Source of the DNA: Planctomycetia bacterium
GTDB taxonomy: Bacteria; Planctomycetota; Phycisphaerae; Phycisphaerales; SM1A02
DNA: 52,438 bases
NCBI GenBank assembly: GCA_005790605.1
Contig: SXUI01000052.1
Coordinates: 1 to 52,438, forward strand
Direction: 5' to 3'
Every line of letters starts with the position of its first letter. Position 1 is the stretch's first letter. Below are positions 44,885 through 52,438 of this stretch, piece by piece. The position numbers were made by a program, and so were the translations under genes. Below the pieces are notes generated by a model. That model made no database searches. It worked only from the letters and a program-made list of their open reading frames with translations, and was not told the DNA's origin.

Positions 44885-46968
44885 GGCTTGGATGCCTCCG
44901 TGACCTTGACTGCGGGTTCCGATGGCTTCACGACCATGTACCCGAGCATTTCAAGATGCAGAGCAGAACAGAACTCGGTGCAATAGAAGGGATACACACC
45001 TGACTTGTCAGCCTTGAAGTGCAGCGTGGCCGACTCACCAGGCTCGAGGCTGAGGTTGATGTTGTAGCCACCGATGCAGAAACCGTGGGTCGCGTCGAGC
45101 GATTGCTCTTGGCTTGTGATGTGCATCGTGACGCTGTCGCCTTCATTCAACTCGAAGCGATCAGGCGCGAAGTGACTGCGCACCGCCGTCATGTAGACGG
45201 TGACATTGTGCCCATCACGAACCACCTTCTCCTCGCCAAGCTTCACGGCGTTGGGATCCGGTGACTGCGTTTGCGGATTCCATCCAACGGCGGGGTAGAC
45301 CGTCCATGGATGAAGCTTGTCCGCTTTGATCATCTGCGCGTAGTGCGGTTCACCGACACCGATGGGCATGTCGTACAGCACAGGCATCGTTGTGCCCGAT
45401 TTGGCAATGTCAACCAACTGGAAATTCTGCGGGAGAAGTGGACCGGTGGGGAAGAAGCGATCAAGCGACCACTTGTTCATCGCGACGAGGTAACCGCCAT
45501 CGGGCGAGACGGTGTCGCCCTCTGCCGCAACGAGGTGCCCAATGTTGTATTGGACCGGCGTCTTCGTCACGAGTTTCCATGGTTCCTCAGGATGCTTCGA
45601 TGCGTACTCTCCGCCGAGCGTCCAGCGCGCGACCGCGCTATCAAGGAAGAGTGATGTGTATGCGTAGCCTTGATTGTCGTACTGTGTGTGCAGAGGGCCA
45701 AGACCGAGCTCAACCTGCACTTCCATCACGGCATCAAAGTCGAGCACGGGAATCCCATACGCATCGCTGCTTGAGAACTTCTTCTTGGCGATTGCGTCGC
45801 GAATCTTGGTGTTGCTGTACACGGTGACATGAGGATCAAGTTTGCCGGCAACGACGATGAACTCGCCGTTGGGAGTGACATCAACGCCATGCGGACTCTT
45901 GGGCTCGGGCGCCAAGCAGAGCACGCCCTCTTCCGCCGCCTTCTTCATCTTCATGACTGGAAAGCCGTTGACCATCTCACAACCACCAGCGGCGAACACT
46001 TGCGCCGCCTTCTTCCAGTCAATGATGTGGAGGTAATCGGTGTCGCGCTGACTGCAACCTGCTTCGAAGTTCACTGCACCAATGTCGAAGCCCGGCGTGA
46101 CGCTCTCGACGCAGAAGGAGTTGAGGAAGATCAGGCCATCGCTCACCTTTTTCCCAGCATCCGCAAGATCTTGGAAGTACGGAGGAAGCTCAAGCGCGAA
46201 GGACTTCGAAGGGTCGATCCGCCCGGTTTTCCGATCGAACTTCCAGAGCGTGACCATGCCGCGATAGTTCGCCTCATAGTCCTCGACAGTCGAGTATGCG
46301 AAACCCAACGGCGTTGAGTATTGACCACCTTCCACGATGTAATCCGTGTCAGGCGTCACGAAGGATGCGCCGTGATCGCTCACGGTGAGCGGATTCTTGA
46401 CGATCTGCTTCGTTTCCATATCGCGCAAGTCAATCACTGCGAGTCGCGCATTGGCCTTGTCGCCGATGAAGAGAAACTGACCGTCGTACTCGCCACCCGT
46501 TTCGCTCAGCGCTGGGTGGTGGGTGTCGCCCCAAAGCACTTCGGACTCTCCAAAGTTGCCTTGCTCGAGCACCTCTTGACCGGCACCATATCCATAGCCC
46601 TGCCATGGCTCAGGCGTGAAGACCGCGATCGAGCGAAGCAGGCGCATGGACGGCACGCCAATCATGAACACCTGGCCGGAGTGACCACCGCTCGAAAAGA
46701 TGATGTAGTCGTCGAGCTTGCCACTCGGCAGATAGGTCTTGAGCGCTGCGGTCAGGTCCTCAACTCGAAGCCCGCGCTCGGTTGCGACCTTCTGCAAGTC
46801 TGCAGCAACCGCTGGCGTGATCTCCACTGCAGCAATCTCGGCCTCCTTGCGACGCTTTTTCTTGGTCGTGTCCTGCGCTGCGGCAGCCGGAACATCAAAC
46901 ACGAAGCTCGCGCCGACGCCAAGTGTCATGGCGAAGCTGAGCGTGAAGATTGGAACTCTGTGTCTCAC
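44881..46968 (-). CDS. nosZ: Nitrous oxide reductase, clade II (Sec-type)
   Basis: Reduces N2O to N2 in the periplasm. 695 residues, GTG start with GGAGG seven bases upstream. The N-terminus is a Sec-type signal without twin arginine (MRHRVPIFTLSFAMTLG), as in clade II. CuZ propeller ligands include GGHSG (His96) and GDTHH (148-151). The C-terminal cupredoxin has the CuA site: His628, Cys663, Cys667, His671 and Met674 in HGFCIGG and CTEFCSALHLEM. It follows a diheme cytochrome gene by 35 bp and is followed by nosB, nosD, nosF, nosY and nosL. Confidence 0.97.
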   Translation of the reverse strand: MRHRVPIFTLSFAMTLGVGASFVFDVPAAAAQDTTKKKRRKEAEIAAVEITPAVAADLQKVATERGLRVEDLTAALKTYLPSGKLDDYIIFSSGGHSGQVFMIGVPSMRLLRSIAVFTPEPWQGYGYGAGQEVLEQGNFGESEVLWGDTHHPALSETGGEYDGQFLFIGDKANARLAVIDLRDMETKQIVKNPLTVSDHGASFVTPDTDYIVEGGQYSTPLGFAYSTVEDYEANYRGMVTLWKFDRKTGRIDPSKSFALELPPYFQDLADAGKKVSDGLIFLNSFCVESVTPGFDIGAVNFEAGCSQRDTDYLHIIDWKKAAQVFAAGGCEMVNGFPVMKMKKAAEEGVLCLAPEPKSPHGVDVTPNGEFIVVAGKLDPHVTVYSNTKIRDAIAKKKFSSSDAYGIPVLDFDAVMEVQVELGLGPLHTQYDNQGYAYTSLFLDSAVARWTLGGEYASKHPEEPWKLVTKTPVQYNIGHLVAAEGDTVSPDGGYLVAMNKWSLDRFFPTGPLLPQNFQLVDIAKSGTTMPVLYDMPIGVGEPHYAQMIKADKLHPWTVYPAVGWNPQTQSPDPNAVKLGEEKVVRDGHNVTVYMTAVRSHFAPDRFELNEGDSVTMHITSQEQSLDATHGFCIGGYNINLSLEPGESATLHFKADKSGVYPFYCTEFCSALHLEMLGYMVVKPSEPAVKVTEASKP

Positions 46969-47003
46969 GAAAAATCCTCCGAATGAAAGGTGGTGCGAAT
47001 CGC

Positions 47004-47951
47004 TTACTGCTGACCCGGATGCTTCTGAAGCCAGCGCAGATAGGCGACGATCTGAAAGAGTCGATCGTCGTTCAGTGCGGGATTTCCGCCACGCGGCGGC
47101 ATATCCACTTTGGTTGTGTTCAATGGGTCACTCGTCGACCGACCCTTGCCGAGAAACGCAATGATCGCCTCATCGTCGGTCATCTGTTGGATGAAGGTGC
47201 TTGCGACGAGGTCTTTGCCGAGCTTGGGAAGACCGCGACCATCGACGCCGTGACAAGAAACGCAACTCATCGCGTACAAGCGCGCACCCATCGTGATGTC
47301 GCCTGTCTCATACTCCGGATCCTCGTAGCGCGCGTCACCGCTTTCGCCAGAGGCGCCAGCCGTGGGGAGTGCCGGCGCCATGGCCATGAGCACATCCATC
47401 ACATGTTCGGTCGTCGGGACCGGAAGCACTGGCATGCGCTCGCGATTCTGCAGTGCGCGGACATACGCAACGACATCCGTGACCTGCGCGTCGGAGAGCG
47501 TCGGGTTCCCTCCTGAAGGTGGCATCGCGATGCCTGTCGTGTTGAGTGGATCGGTCGCTTCACGACCTTTGCGAACGAAGGCGAAAAGCTCGCCGTCATC
47601 AAGTCCTCGGCAGAAGGCACTGAGCACCAGATCTTTCCCGAGTCCTGGTTGACCTCGTCCCGTTCCACCGTGGCAGGTTGCACAAGTCGAGAGAAAGAGC
47701 GCGCGACCGCGCGTTGCCTGCGCGACTTCGATCACGGGTCCTTCCACGAGTGGTAGTCCGTCAAGCGATGTGTCTCGAAGATGCCAAGCCTGCGCGGAAG
47801 TCATGAGCGTCCACGCTCCCCAGACGAGACCGACAACGAATAGCAGCGCGCCAGTCGTGAGGCCGAGTGCGAAAAGTTCAGTTGCGCCTCGCCGAAACCG
47901 AGGGTTTTCGAATCGCGAGGCCGGGTGGAGTGGAGAGCGAACTTGCGCCAT
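47004..47951 (-). CDS. Membrane-anchored diheme cytochrome c of the nos operon
   Basis: 315 residues from ATG 47951 (AGGA just upstream). One N-terminal membrane helix (FALGLTTGALLFVVGLVWGAW) then two cytochrome c domains with CATCH and CVSCH haem motifs. They are similar to each other: both contain GRG-P-LGKDLV and DPLNTT--MPP-GGNP. Each haem's axial Met lies in the MPP stretch. In other clade II clusters two separate monohaem proteins (NosC1, NosC2) fill this place; here they seem fused. Expected to carry electrons to NosZ. First gene of the nos operon. Confidence 0.88.
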   Translation of the reverse strand: MAQVRSPLHPASRFENPRFRRGATELFALGLTTGALLFVVGLVWGAWTLMTSAQAWHLRDTSLDGLPLVEGPVIEVAQATRGRALFLSTCATCHGGTGRGQPGLGKDLVLSAFCRGLDDGELFAFVRKGREATDPLNTTGIAMPPSGGNPTLSDAQVTDVVAYVRALQNRERMPVLPVPTTEHVMDVLMAMAPALPTAGASGESGDARYEDPEYETGDITMGARLYAMSCVSCHGVDGRGLPKLGKDLVASTFIQQMTDDEAIIAFLGKGRSTSDPLNTTKVDMPPRGGNPALNDDRLFQIVAYLRWLQKHPGQQ

Positions 47952-47976
47952 GTGAATTCCTGAATCTCTGAGTGAT

Positions 47977-48011
47977 AGATATTTATATCCTAAACTATGT
48001 TGGACAGTCAA
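47977..48011 (-). promoter_or_regulatory. Promoter of the nos operon with palindrome over -10
   Basis: On the minus strand: TTGACT (48011-48006), 18-bp spacer, TATAAA (47987-47982), about 30 bp before the cytochrome gene's ATG. A palindrome GGATATAAATATCT (47990-47977) covers the -10 box; it differs at 2 of 14 positions from the one over the ccoN -10 box. Confidence 0.72.
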
Positions 48012-48135
48012 GTCGGCTCCCGCGAACTCGAGCCGATGGCAACAACTGGCGTTGGAGCTTGATAACAGCGATTATTCTCGGACTATTGAACCGCCGACTT
48101 CGAAATCCCACGAGACGGCAGTTCCTCCCTTCACC

Positions 48136-49521
48136 CTAGTGTCCGCCCGTAACCCGATCGCAATCGTCAAGCGCGCTCTTCCAGCCAACGCGCCGTGGAT
48201 CACGAGCAACAATGCGAGCAATCACCACGCGCGCTTGGGAAGGTGCTCCGCTCTCGAGGAGGACGCTCGCGAGTGGCACGTCAATCTCGTCGCAGTGAAA
48301 CAGAGACCAAGTTTGCGCTAACTCGAGCTGCGCGTGCGCGAGGCTCCGATCGCCGCGCTCCCAGGATGCCACGCCATGCTGCGTGATGTGACGAACCGCG
48401 CCGGCTTGAAGGAGAAACACAGCAAGCAACGCGAGCACAGCGCAGAGCACCCAACCTGATCGCGTGATTTGTGCGCTTCGCTTGAGCGTCGCACGAGCCC
48501 AACGAACATCTCGACGCGACGCGACGCGGACTGCAATGACTGCGGACCAAGCGACCAACGCTGCGATCGCCATCGCGAGAAAAAACGGAATGGCGCCATA
48601 CAAGCCGCGCGTCACGACGAATGCACCGACACCTGCTACGAGCGCGAAGCATTCTTCCGCGAGCGAGCAGTCATAAGGCACTCCAAATCTCCCCCACTTG
48701 CGCCAACTCAGCAAGCCGCTTGGCTTCGAGAACCCGAATTCAATCGCACCCCGCGGGCACGCATCAACGCAATCAAGATCTTTCAAACACGCTGGACTCA
48801 CGACACGCCCGAAACGCGCAAGCTCTTGATGCACTCGAATGTGCGAGTTGCACGCTGCAGTGCACTTGGCGCACCCTGCACAACCGTCCGGCGATTCGAC
48901 CAACTTGATGCGCCCAATCGCCGCGCGATCGGCAACGGCGAACACGGCGCCGTAGGGGCAGACATAGGTGCAGAAGGAACGGCTTCCCATCAGGTACACA
49001 AGGACGAATCCGCAGAACACGAAGGTGATGACCGCAATCCACCATGGAGGAAGGTTGCGGAAAAAGTCCGTCGTCATGAGCGAACCAAATCCTTGCGCGT
49101 CTGTCGAGATTCGCATCGGTCCCCACGCGGCGCCTGCGTTGAAGCGCGCGACCTGCGGCCACGCGAACATGTAGAGCGCGGCCGCGACCGGCAGGAGCAG
49201 CAGCACGCGCATCCGCACAGGCTTTGGGCGAATCCCGATGCGCGCGAGCGCCCACTCCGAAAGGTCTTGGAGCGCGAGCACATGACAGCCCCACGAGCAA
49301 AAAAACCGACCGACGATGACAACGCTCACGATGATGAGCGCGATGAGTATGAATCCGGTCGTGATCACGCCATGCTCAAGCGTGAACATCGACTCATTGA
49401 GTTCTACGGGCGCGAGCGCTCTTCCCGCGAAGTACCAACAGGAGATATGCACTGCAATGAGCAAGTGCACACCGAGAAGAGTGCATGCGCGCCAACGGGA
49501 TCGACTCACTATCACTCCCAC
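48136..49521 (-). CDS. NapH/NosR-like membrane iron-sulfur protein
   Basis: Up to 461 residues; start uncertain among GTG 49521, 49515 (GTGA overlap) and 49509 (GGAG five bases upstream). About five to six membrane helices, the CSWGC and CTYVCPYG motifs of the NapH/NosR/CcoG family, then two [4Fe-4S] sites (CAGCAKCTAAC and CLKDLDCVDACP). The last 70 residues are a soluble helical tail. No FMN-binding domain of full NosR is seen. Encoded in one unit with a pentaheme cytochrome, it probably moves electrons between quinol and periplasmic haem proteins. Beside the nos operon it may serve NosZ; that is inference. Confidence 0.88.
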   Translation of the reverse strand: MGVIVSRSRWRACTLLGVHLLIAVHISCWYFAGRALAPVELNESMFTLEHGVITTGFILIALIIVSVVIVGRFFCSWGCHVLALQDLSEWALARIGIRPKPVRMRVLLLLPVAAALYMFAWPQVARFNAGAAWGPMRISTDAQGFGSLMTTDFFRNLPPWWIAVITFVFCGFVLVYLMGSRSFCTYVCPYGAVFAVADRAAIGRIKLVESPDGCAGCAKCTAACNSHIRVHQELARFGRVVSPACLKDLDCVDACPRGAIEFGFSKPSGLLSWRKWGRFGVPYDCSLAEECFALVAGVGAFVVTRGLYGAIPFFLAMAIAALVAWSAVIAVRVASRRDVRWARATLKRSAQITRSGWVLCAVLALLAVFLLQAGAVRHITQHGVASWERGDRSLAHAQLELAQTWSLFHCDEIDVPLASVLLESGAPSQARVVIARIVARDPRRVGWKSALDDCDRVTGGH

Positions 49522-51347
49522 GCTGAGAGCATCATCGCGAGATCAGCCGCATCCACGACGCCGTCCCCAGAGAGATCGGCTGCGTGATTGTGCGCGCCCC
49601 ATGCGTTGAGCATGACGGCGAGGTCCGTTCCGCCCACCACGCCGTCGCAATCGAGATCTCCGAAGACGAATCCAGAGATTGCGCTGCTGAGCGTGGCCAT
49701 GGAAATCGGCGCGCACTTGCCGGATTGCTCCCACAGGTCGTAAAGCTCTTGACCCTTTGTATTGGTGTGGTTGCCATCCCGCAGCGCCTCGATGTAATGA
49801 CGCGTCACCGTCTGGTAGTTGAGCGTGACTTCGACGCGATTCACGCCGTCCGGAATCGCGAAGGAGACATCGCTCCAATGCTGACCGTCGGCATACACGC
49901 CCGCGATCGCCGGAGCGCCAGCAGCTGCGTAGGTTTCATTGTCGAAACCTCGTGGTGGGATGCGATTGTCTTTCACGATCACATCGGCGAGCGCCATGTG
50001 CGTCGTTTCGCCCGCCGGATAGCCGGTCAATGCCGACGCATCAGGGCTCAATCCGACATGCATTTCATAGACGACTGTGGTCTCTTCATCGAGATGCGCC
50101 TGCGCCATGTCGTAGTGACCATACTCGCGCGCAAGAGTCTTCTTGCCCGAGTAGAACTTGACATTGAGCCAGATGCGCCGTCCCTCGATATGACCCGTCG
50201 GAATCTTGTGACCGCTCTCGTTGGTCACGCGAACCGTGTAGTGACCGCACTCTTGCGCTGCGCTGAGTGATGCAGCCCGTTGCAACATGTCGACTGCAGC
50301 TGCCTGCCCGGCGAGAAGCGACTTCTGGTTGACGCTTGGGTCATTCGGATACGCCATCGCAATGATCTGCAAGACCCACGCGCTTGCGCCCGCGAAGTCA
50401 TGACGGGCCAAGTCTGGATATTCAGGCCCCCACACACACGCTTGGCCGACCGCGCGTGGCATGTGGCAATCTTGGCAACTTGAAACGACGCCGCCCCCAA
50501 CGCCGCCGAAACGGCCACCCATGTCTACGCCACCTTGATTGAATGCGCTGAGTTTCCACTCCGTGTAGGTTCGCTCAAGTGGGAACTGCGTCCATGGATC
50601 ATGATTCGGCGTCGGTTCGCCGATCGCGTTGTATCGGTAGACGCCGTCTGCATCGCGCGTGATGCAGAGGTTGCCAACATCGTGGCAGGTGCCACACATG
50701 TCACCCGATTTGAAAAAATCTGATTGAATCGTCGCATGCGCTGCAAGTGGCGTGACTCGAGGACCTCTCCGCGTGCCATTCGGATCAAGCACGAACGCCG
50801 CGTTGCCGTAGTACTCAGGAACCTCAGCGAGCGCAGCGAGTACTGCGGCGTCCTCAGAAGGGCTCTCGCCCTTGACATACTGAGGATCGACCATGGCATG
50901 ACAGAAATGGCAACTCACGCCATCGGAGTCGAACGGGTCGCGCTCTGATCCATCCGGGGGCAGCGCGTGACCGGTCGGAATGGACATCGGCACATGGCAG
51001 CGCATGCAGTAGTAGCCCGCGTATGTGACATCTTGATTCGCGGTCACCATCTGCGCTTCAAACAGCGGGTCTCGACCGGCATGTGCCATCAGACTTCCAG
51101 ACCAAGTTGTGTAGGGATCCGCGGTGTTGAGCGTGAGCCCGTGACACCCCATGCAGTTGTCGCTCTGCAGCATCATGTCTTCTGTCATGTCCCCGATCTG
51201 CGTACCGGGGAGATGAAAGTCCTCCTCTGTCGTCGGGATCAATCCCCCTGCGATCAGCGTCGCGGAGCAGAGGAGGACGATGATTGCACGGCGTCGGCGC
51301 TTCTGGGGAAGGGTGGTCGGATCTACGGCTGGAGCTTCGAGGGACAC
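49512..51347 (-). CDS. Pentahaem cytochrome c with dockerin-like tail
   Basis: About 611 residues from GTG 51347, set by GGAGG seven bases upstream; the TTG at 51353 is too close to that site. N-terminal signal or anchor (AIIVLLCSATLIAGGLIP). Five haem motifs in the first half: CMGCH, CMRCH, CHFCH, CGTCH, CQDCH (about residues 65-295). A beta-rich half follows, including GHYTVRVTNESGHKIPTGH, a stretch seen in multihaem cytochromes of the c554/DUF families. The end has two dockerin-like hands (GDLDCDGVVGGTDLAVMLNAWG; GDGVVDAADLAMMLSAW). An electron-transfer protein apparently tagged like the exported glycan-related proteins; partner is the downstream membrane Fe-S protein. Confidence 0.88.
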   Translation of the reverse strand: MSLEAPAVDPTTLPQKRRRRAIIVLLCSATLIAGGLIPTTEEDFHLPGTQIGDMTEDMMLQSDNCMGCHGLTLNTADPYTTWSGSLMAHAGRDPLFEAQMVTANQDVTYAGYYCMRCHVPMSIPTGHALPPDGSERDPFDSDGVSCHFCHAMVDPQYVKGESPSEDAAVLAALAEVPEYYGNAAFVLDPNGTRRGPRVTPLAAHATIQSDFFKSGDMCGTCHDVGNLCITRDADGVYRYNAIGEPTPNHDPWTQFPLERTYTEWKLSAFNQGGVDMGGRFGGVGGGVVSSCQDCHMPRAVGQACVWGPEYPDLARHDFAGASAWVLQIIAMAYPNDPSVNQKSLLAGQAAAVDMLQRAASLSAAQECGHYTVRVTNESGHKIPTGHIEGRRIWLNVKFYSGKKTLAREYGHYDMAQAHLDEETTVVYEMHVGLSPDASALTGYPAGETTHMALADVIVKDNRIPPRGFDNETYAAAGAPAIAGVYADGQHWSDVSFAIPDGVNRVEVTLNYQTVTRHYIEALRDGNHTNTKGQELYDLWEQSGKCAPISMATLSSAISGFVFGDLDCDGVVGGTDLAVMLNAWGAHNHAADLSGDGVVDAADLAMMLSAWE

Positions 51348-51423
51348 TTGCAATCCTCCTTAGATACAGATATATGTCTCCGTTTATCGTATTACGCAAG
51401 ACGCGCCAGCACTTTTTCCCGAT

Positions 51424-51458
51424 TTGACAATTCAAACAGATCCGGATATACATATCCG
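51424..51458 (+). promoter_or_regulatory. Promoter of ccoN with 16-bp palindrome over -10
   Basis: TTGACA (51424-51429), 17-bp spacer, TATACA (51447-51452): a near-consensus sigma-70 promoter. The perfect 7-bp-arm palindrome CGGATATACATATCCG (51443-51458) covers the -10 box and would block polymerase if bound. Confidence 0.78.
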
Positions 51459-51522
51459 TATACTCTAAGAAGCCCTTGTTCTCCATTGCCGAGGGCACTG
51501 CGAACCCCTTTCGGAACAGCAC

Positions 51523-52438
51523 ATGTCGAACTCGACAACCGCCAACCCCTCCCACCCGACGCCTTCGGCGACGCCCGCGAGGCGCGTCCTTGAGCAGTTC
51601 TCCTACGACGACTCGACCTGCCGCCTCTTCCTAGGCGCCACAGTGCTCTGGGGCGTGGTTGGGCTCCTCGTTGGGGTCCTCATTGCATTGCAACTTGCCG
51701 ATCCTCGCTTCAACCTCGGACTGGAGTGGACGAGTTTCGGTCGCCTTCGACCGCTGCACACGAATGCTGTGATCTTCGCGTTCGCGGGCAACGCCGTCTT
51801 CCTCGCCGTCTACTACTCGAGTCAACGCCTTCTGAAGGCGCGAATGTTCAGCGATCTGCTCTCGCGCGTGCACTTCTGGGGATGGCAAGCCATTATCGCG
51901 TCGGCGGCGCTCACGCTTCCCTTGGGCGCCACGCAAGGCAAGGAATATGCGGAACTCGAATGGCCCATCGACGTCGCCGTCGTCTTCGTGTGGGTCGTGT
52001 TCGCTGTCAACCTCTTCGGAACAATCGCGAAACGGCGCGAGCGGCATCTCTATGTTGCGCTATGGTTCTACATCGCGACCGTGGTCGCGATCGCGGTCCT
52101 CTACATCTTTAACAACCTGGTGATTCCTGCGGGCTGGCTTCGCTCGTATTCCATCTATGCAGGAACCCAAGACGCGTTCATGCAGTGGTGGTATGGGCAT
52201 AACGCCGTCGCGTTCTTCTTGACGACGCCGTTTCTTGGCCTCATGTACTACTTTCTTCCCAAAGCCGCGGATCGGCCTGTTTTCTCGTATCGGCTGTCGA
52301 TCGTGCACTTCTGGACGATCGTGTTTCTGTATGTCTGGGCTGGTCCCCACCACCTGCATTACACCGCGCTTCCTGCGTGGGCAAGCACGCTGGGCATGCT
52401 CTTCAGCTTGATGCTCTGGATGCCTTCCTGGGGAGGCA
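51523..52438 (+). CDS. ccoN: cbb3-type cytochrome c oxidase subunit I, 3' end beyond window
   Basis: High-affinity terminal oxidase catalytic subunit. The visible 305 residues include the low-spin haem ligand region [12 protein letters not shown] (His79), the CuB ligand regions [16 protein letters not shown] (His226) and [13 protein letters not shown] (His276, His277), and about eight membrane helices, all typical of CcoN rather than CcoO or aa3 enzymes. Starts at ATG 51523, about 65 nt after the promoter's expected start point. A fused ccoNO or separate ccoO should follow outside the window. Confidence 0.95.
   Translation, partial: MSNSTTANPSHPTPSATPARRVLEQFSYDDSTCRLFLGATVLWGVVGLLVGVLIALQLADPRFNLGLEWTSFGRLRPLHTNAVIFAFAGNAVFLAVYYSSQRLLKARMFSDLLSRVHFWGWQAIIASAALTLPLGATQGKEYAELEWPIDVAVVFVWVVFAVNLFGTIAKRRERHLYVALWFYIATVVAIAVLYIFNNLVIPAGWLRSYSIYAGTQDAFMQWWYGHNAVAFFLTTPFLGLMYYFLPKAADRPVFSYRLSIVHFWTIVFLYVWAGPHHLHYTALPAWASTLGMLFSLMLWMPSWGG

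Overview
The window looks like chromosomal DNA of a planctomycete, most likely class Phycisphaerae. Evidence seen in the sequence: seven predicted exported proteins end in the two-handed dockerin-like tail (D-x-D/N-x-DG then ADLA-x-LL-x-x-WG) common in that class; one protein ends in a PAPG...GLAGFLGRRRR exosortase-type tail; one is a seven-bladed RCC1-like protein with many DCNxNGxxDxCE repeats; an ECF sigma factor lies next to a membrane Ser/Thr kinase; sulfatase and fucosidase genes are adjacent. This assignment is inference. No rRNA, tRNA, CRISPR array or insertion sequence was recognised.

Layout. 1-2938 (minus): sulfatase (cut by the window edge), GH29 alpha-L-fucosidase and a small lipoprotein. 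3187-8158: zinc-ribbon protein, DUF3891 protein, RCC1/dockerin protein 1 preceded by a 5-bp tandem repeat, and a coupled nucleotidyltransferase pair. 8475-13084 (minus): a tightly overlapping four-gene module of MoxR AAA ATPase, unknown 167-aa protein, Zn-peptidase/vWA protein and a divergent S-adenosylmethionine synthetase, preceded by a leader rich in inverted repeats. 13490-24117: a large exported helical protein, RCC1/dockerin protein 2 with a shortened end, Ser/Thr kinase, ECF sigma factor, LamG/dockerin protein and a sialidase-like protein. 24332-32279: exosortase-tailed protein, YeiH-type transporter, RCC1/dockerin protein 3, two more dockerin proteins and a YcaQ-type DNA glycosylase. 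32520-34577: EF-G-like GTPase.

34804-40227 (plus): phenylalanine 4-hydroxylase, 4-hydroxyphenylpyruvate dioxygenase and homogentisate dioxygenase, followed after 10 bp by nrfH and nrfA (nitrite to ammonium). 47951-40271 (minus): a clade II nitrous oxide reductase operon in the order diheme cytochrome c, nosZ, nosB-like, nosD, nosF, nosY, nosL, Rrf2 regulator. 51347-48136 (minus): a pentaheme cytochrome c with a dockerin-like tail plus a NapH/NosR-like membrane Fe-S protein. 51523 to the end (plus): ccoN of a cbb3 oxidase.

Together the last 17 kb encode a respiratory island: high-affinity O2 reduction, N2O reduction and nitrite ammonification, with no nirS, nirK or nor gene in view. The nos and cco promoters carry near-identical palindromes over their -10 boxes, suggesting one regulator for both; the Rrf2 protein ending the nos operon is the obvious candidate. 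The most unusual items are this shared operator, the dockerin-tagged pentaheme cytochrome, the MoxR/vWA/SAM-synthetase module, and the 5-bp repeat that decides the reading frame of RCC1 protein 1.
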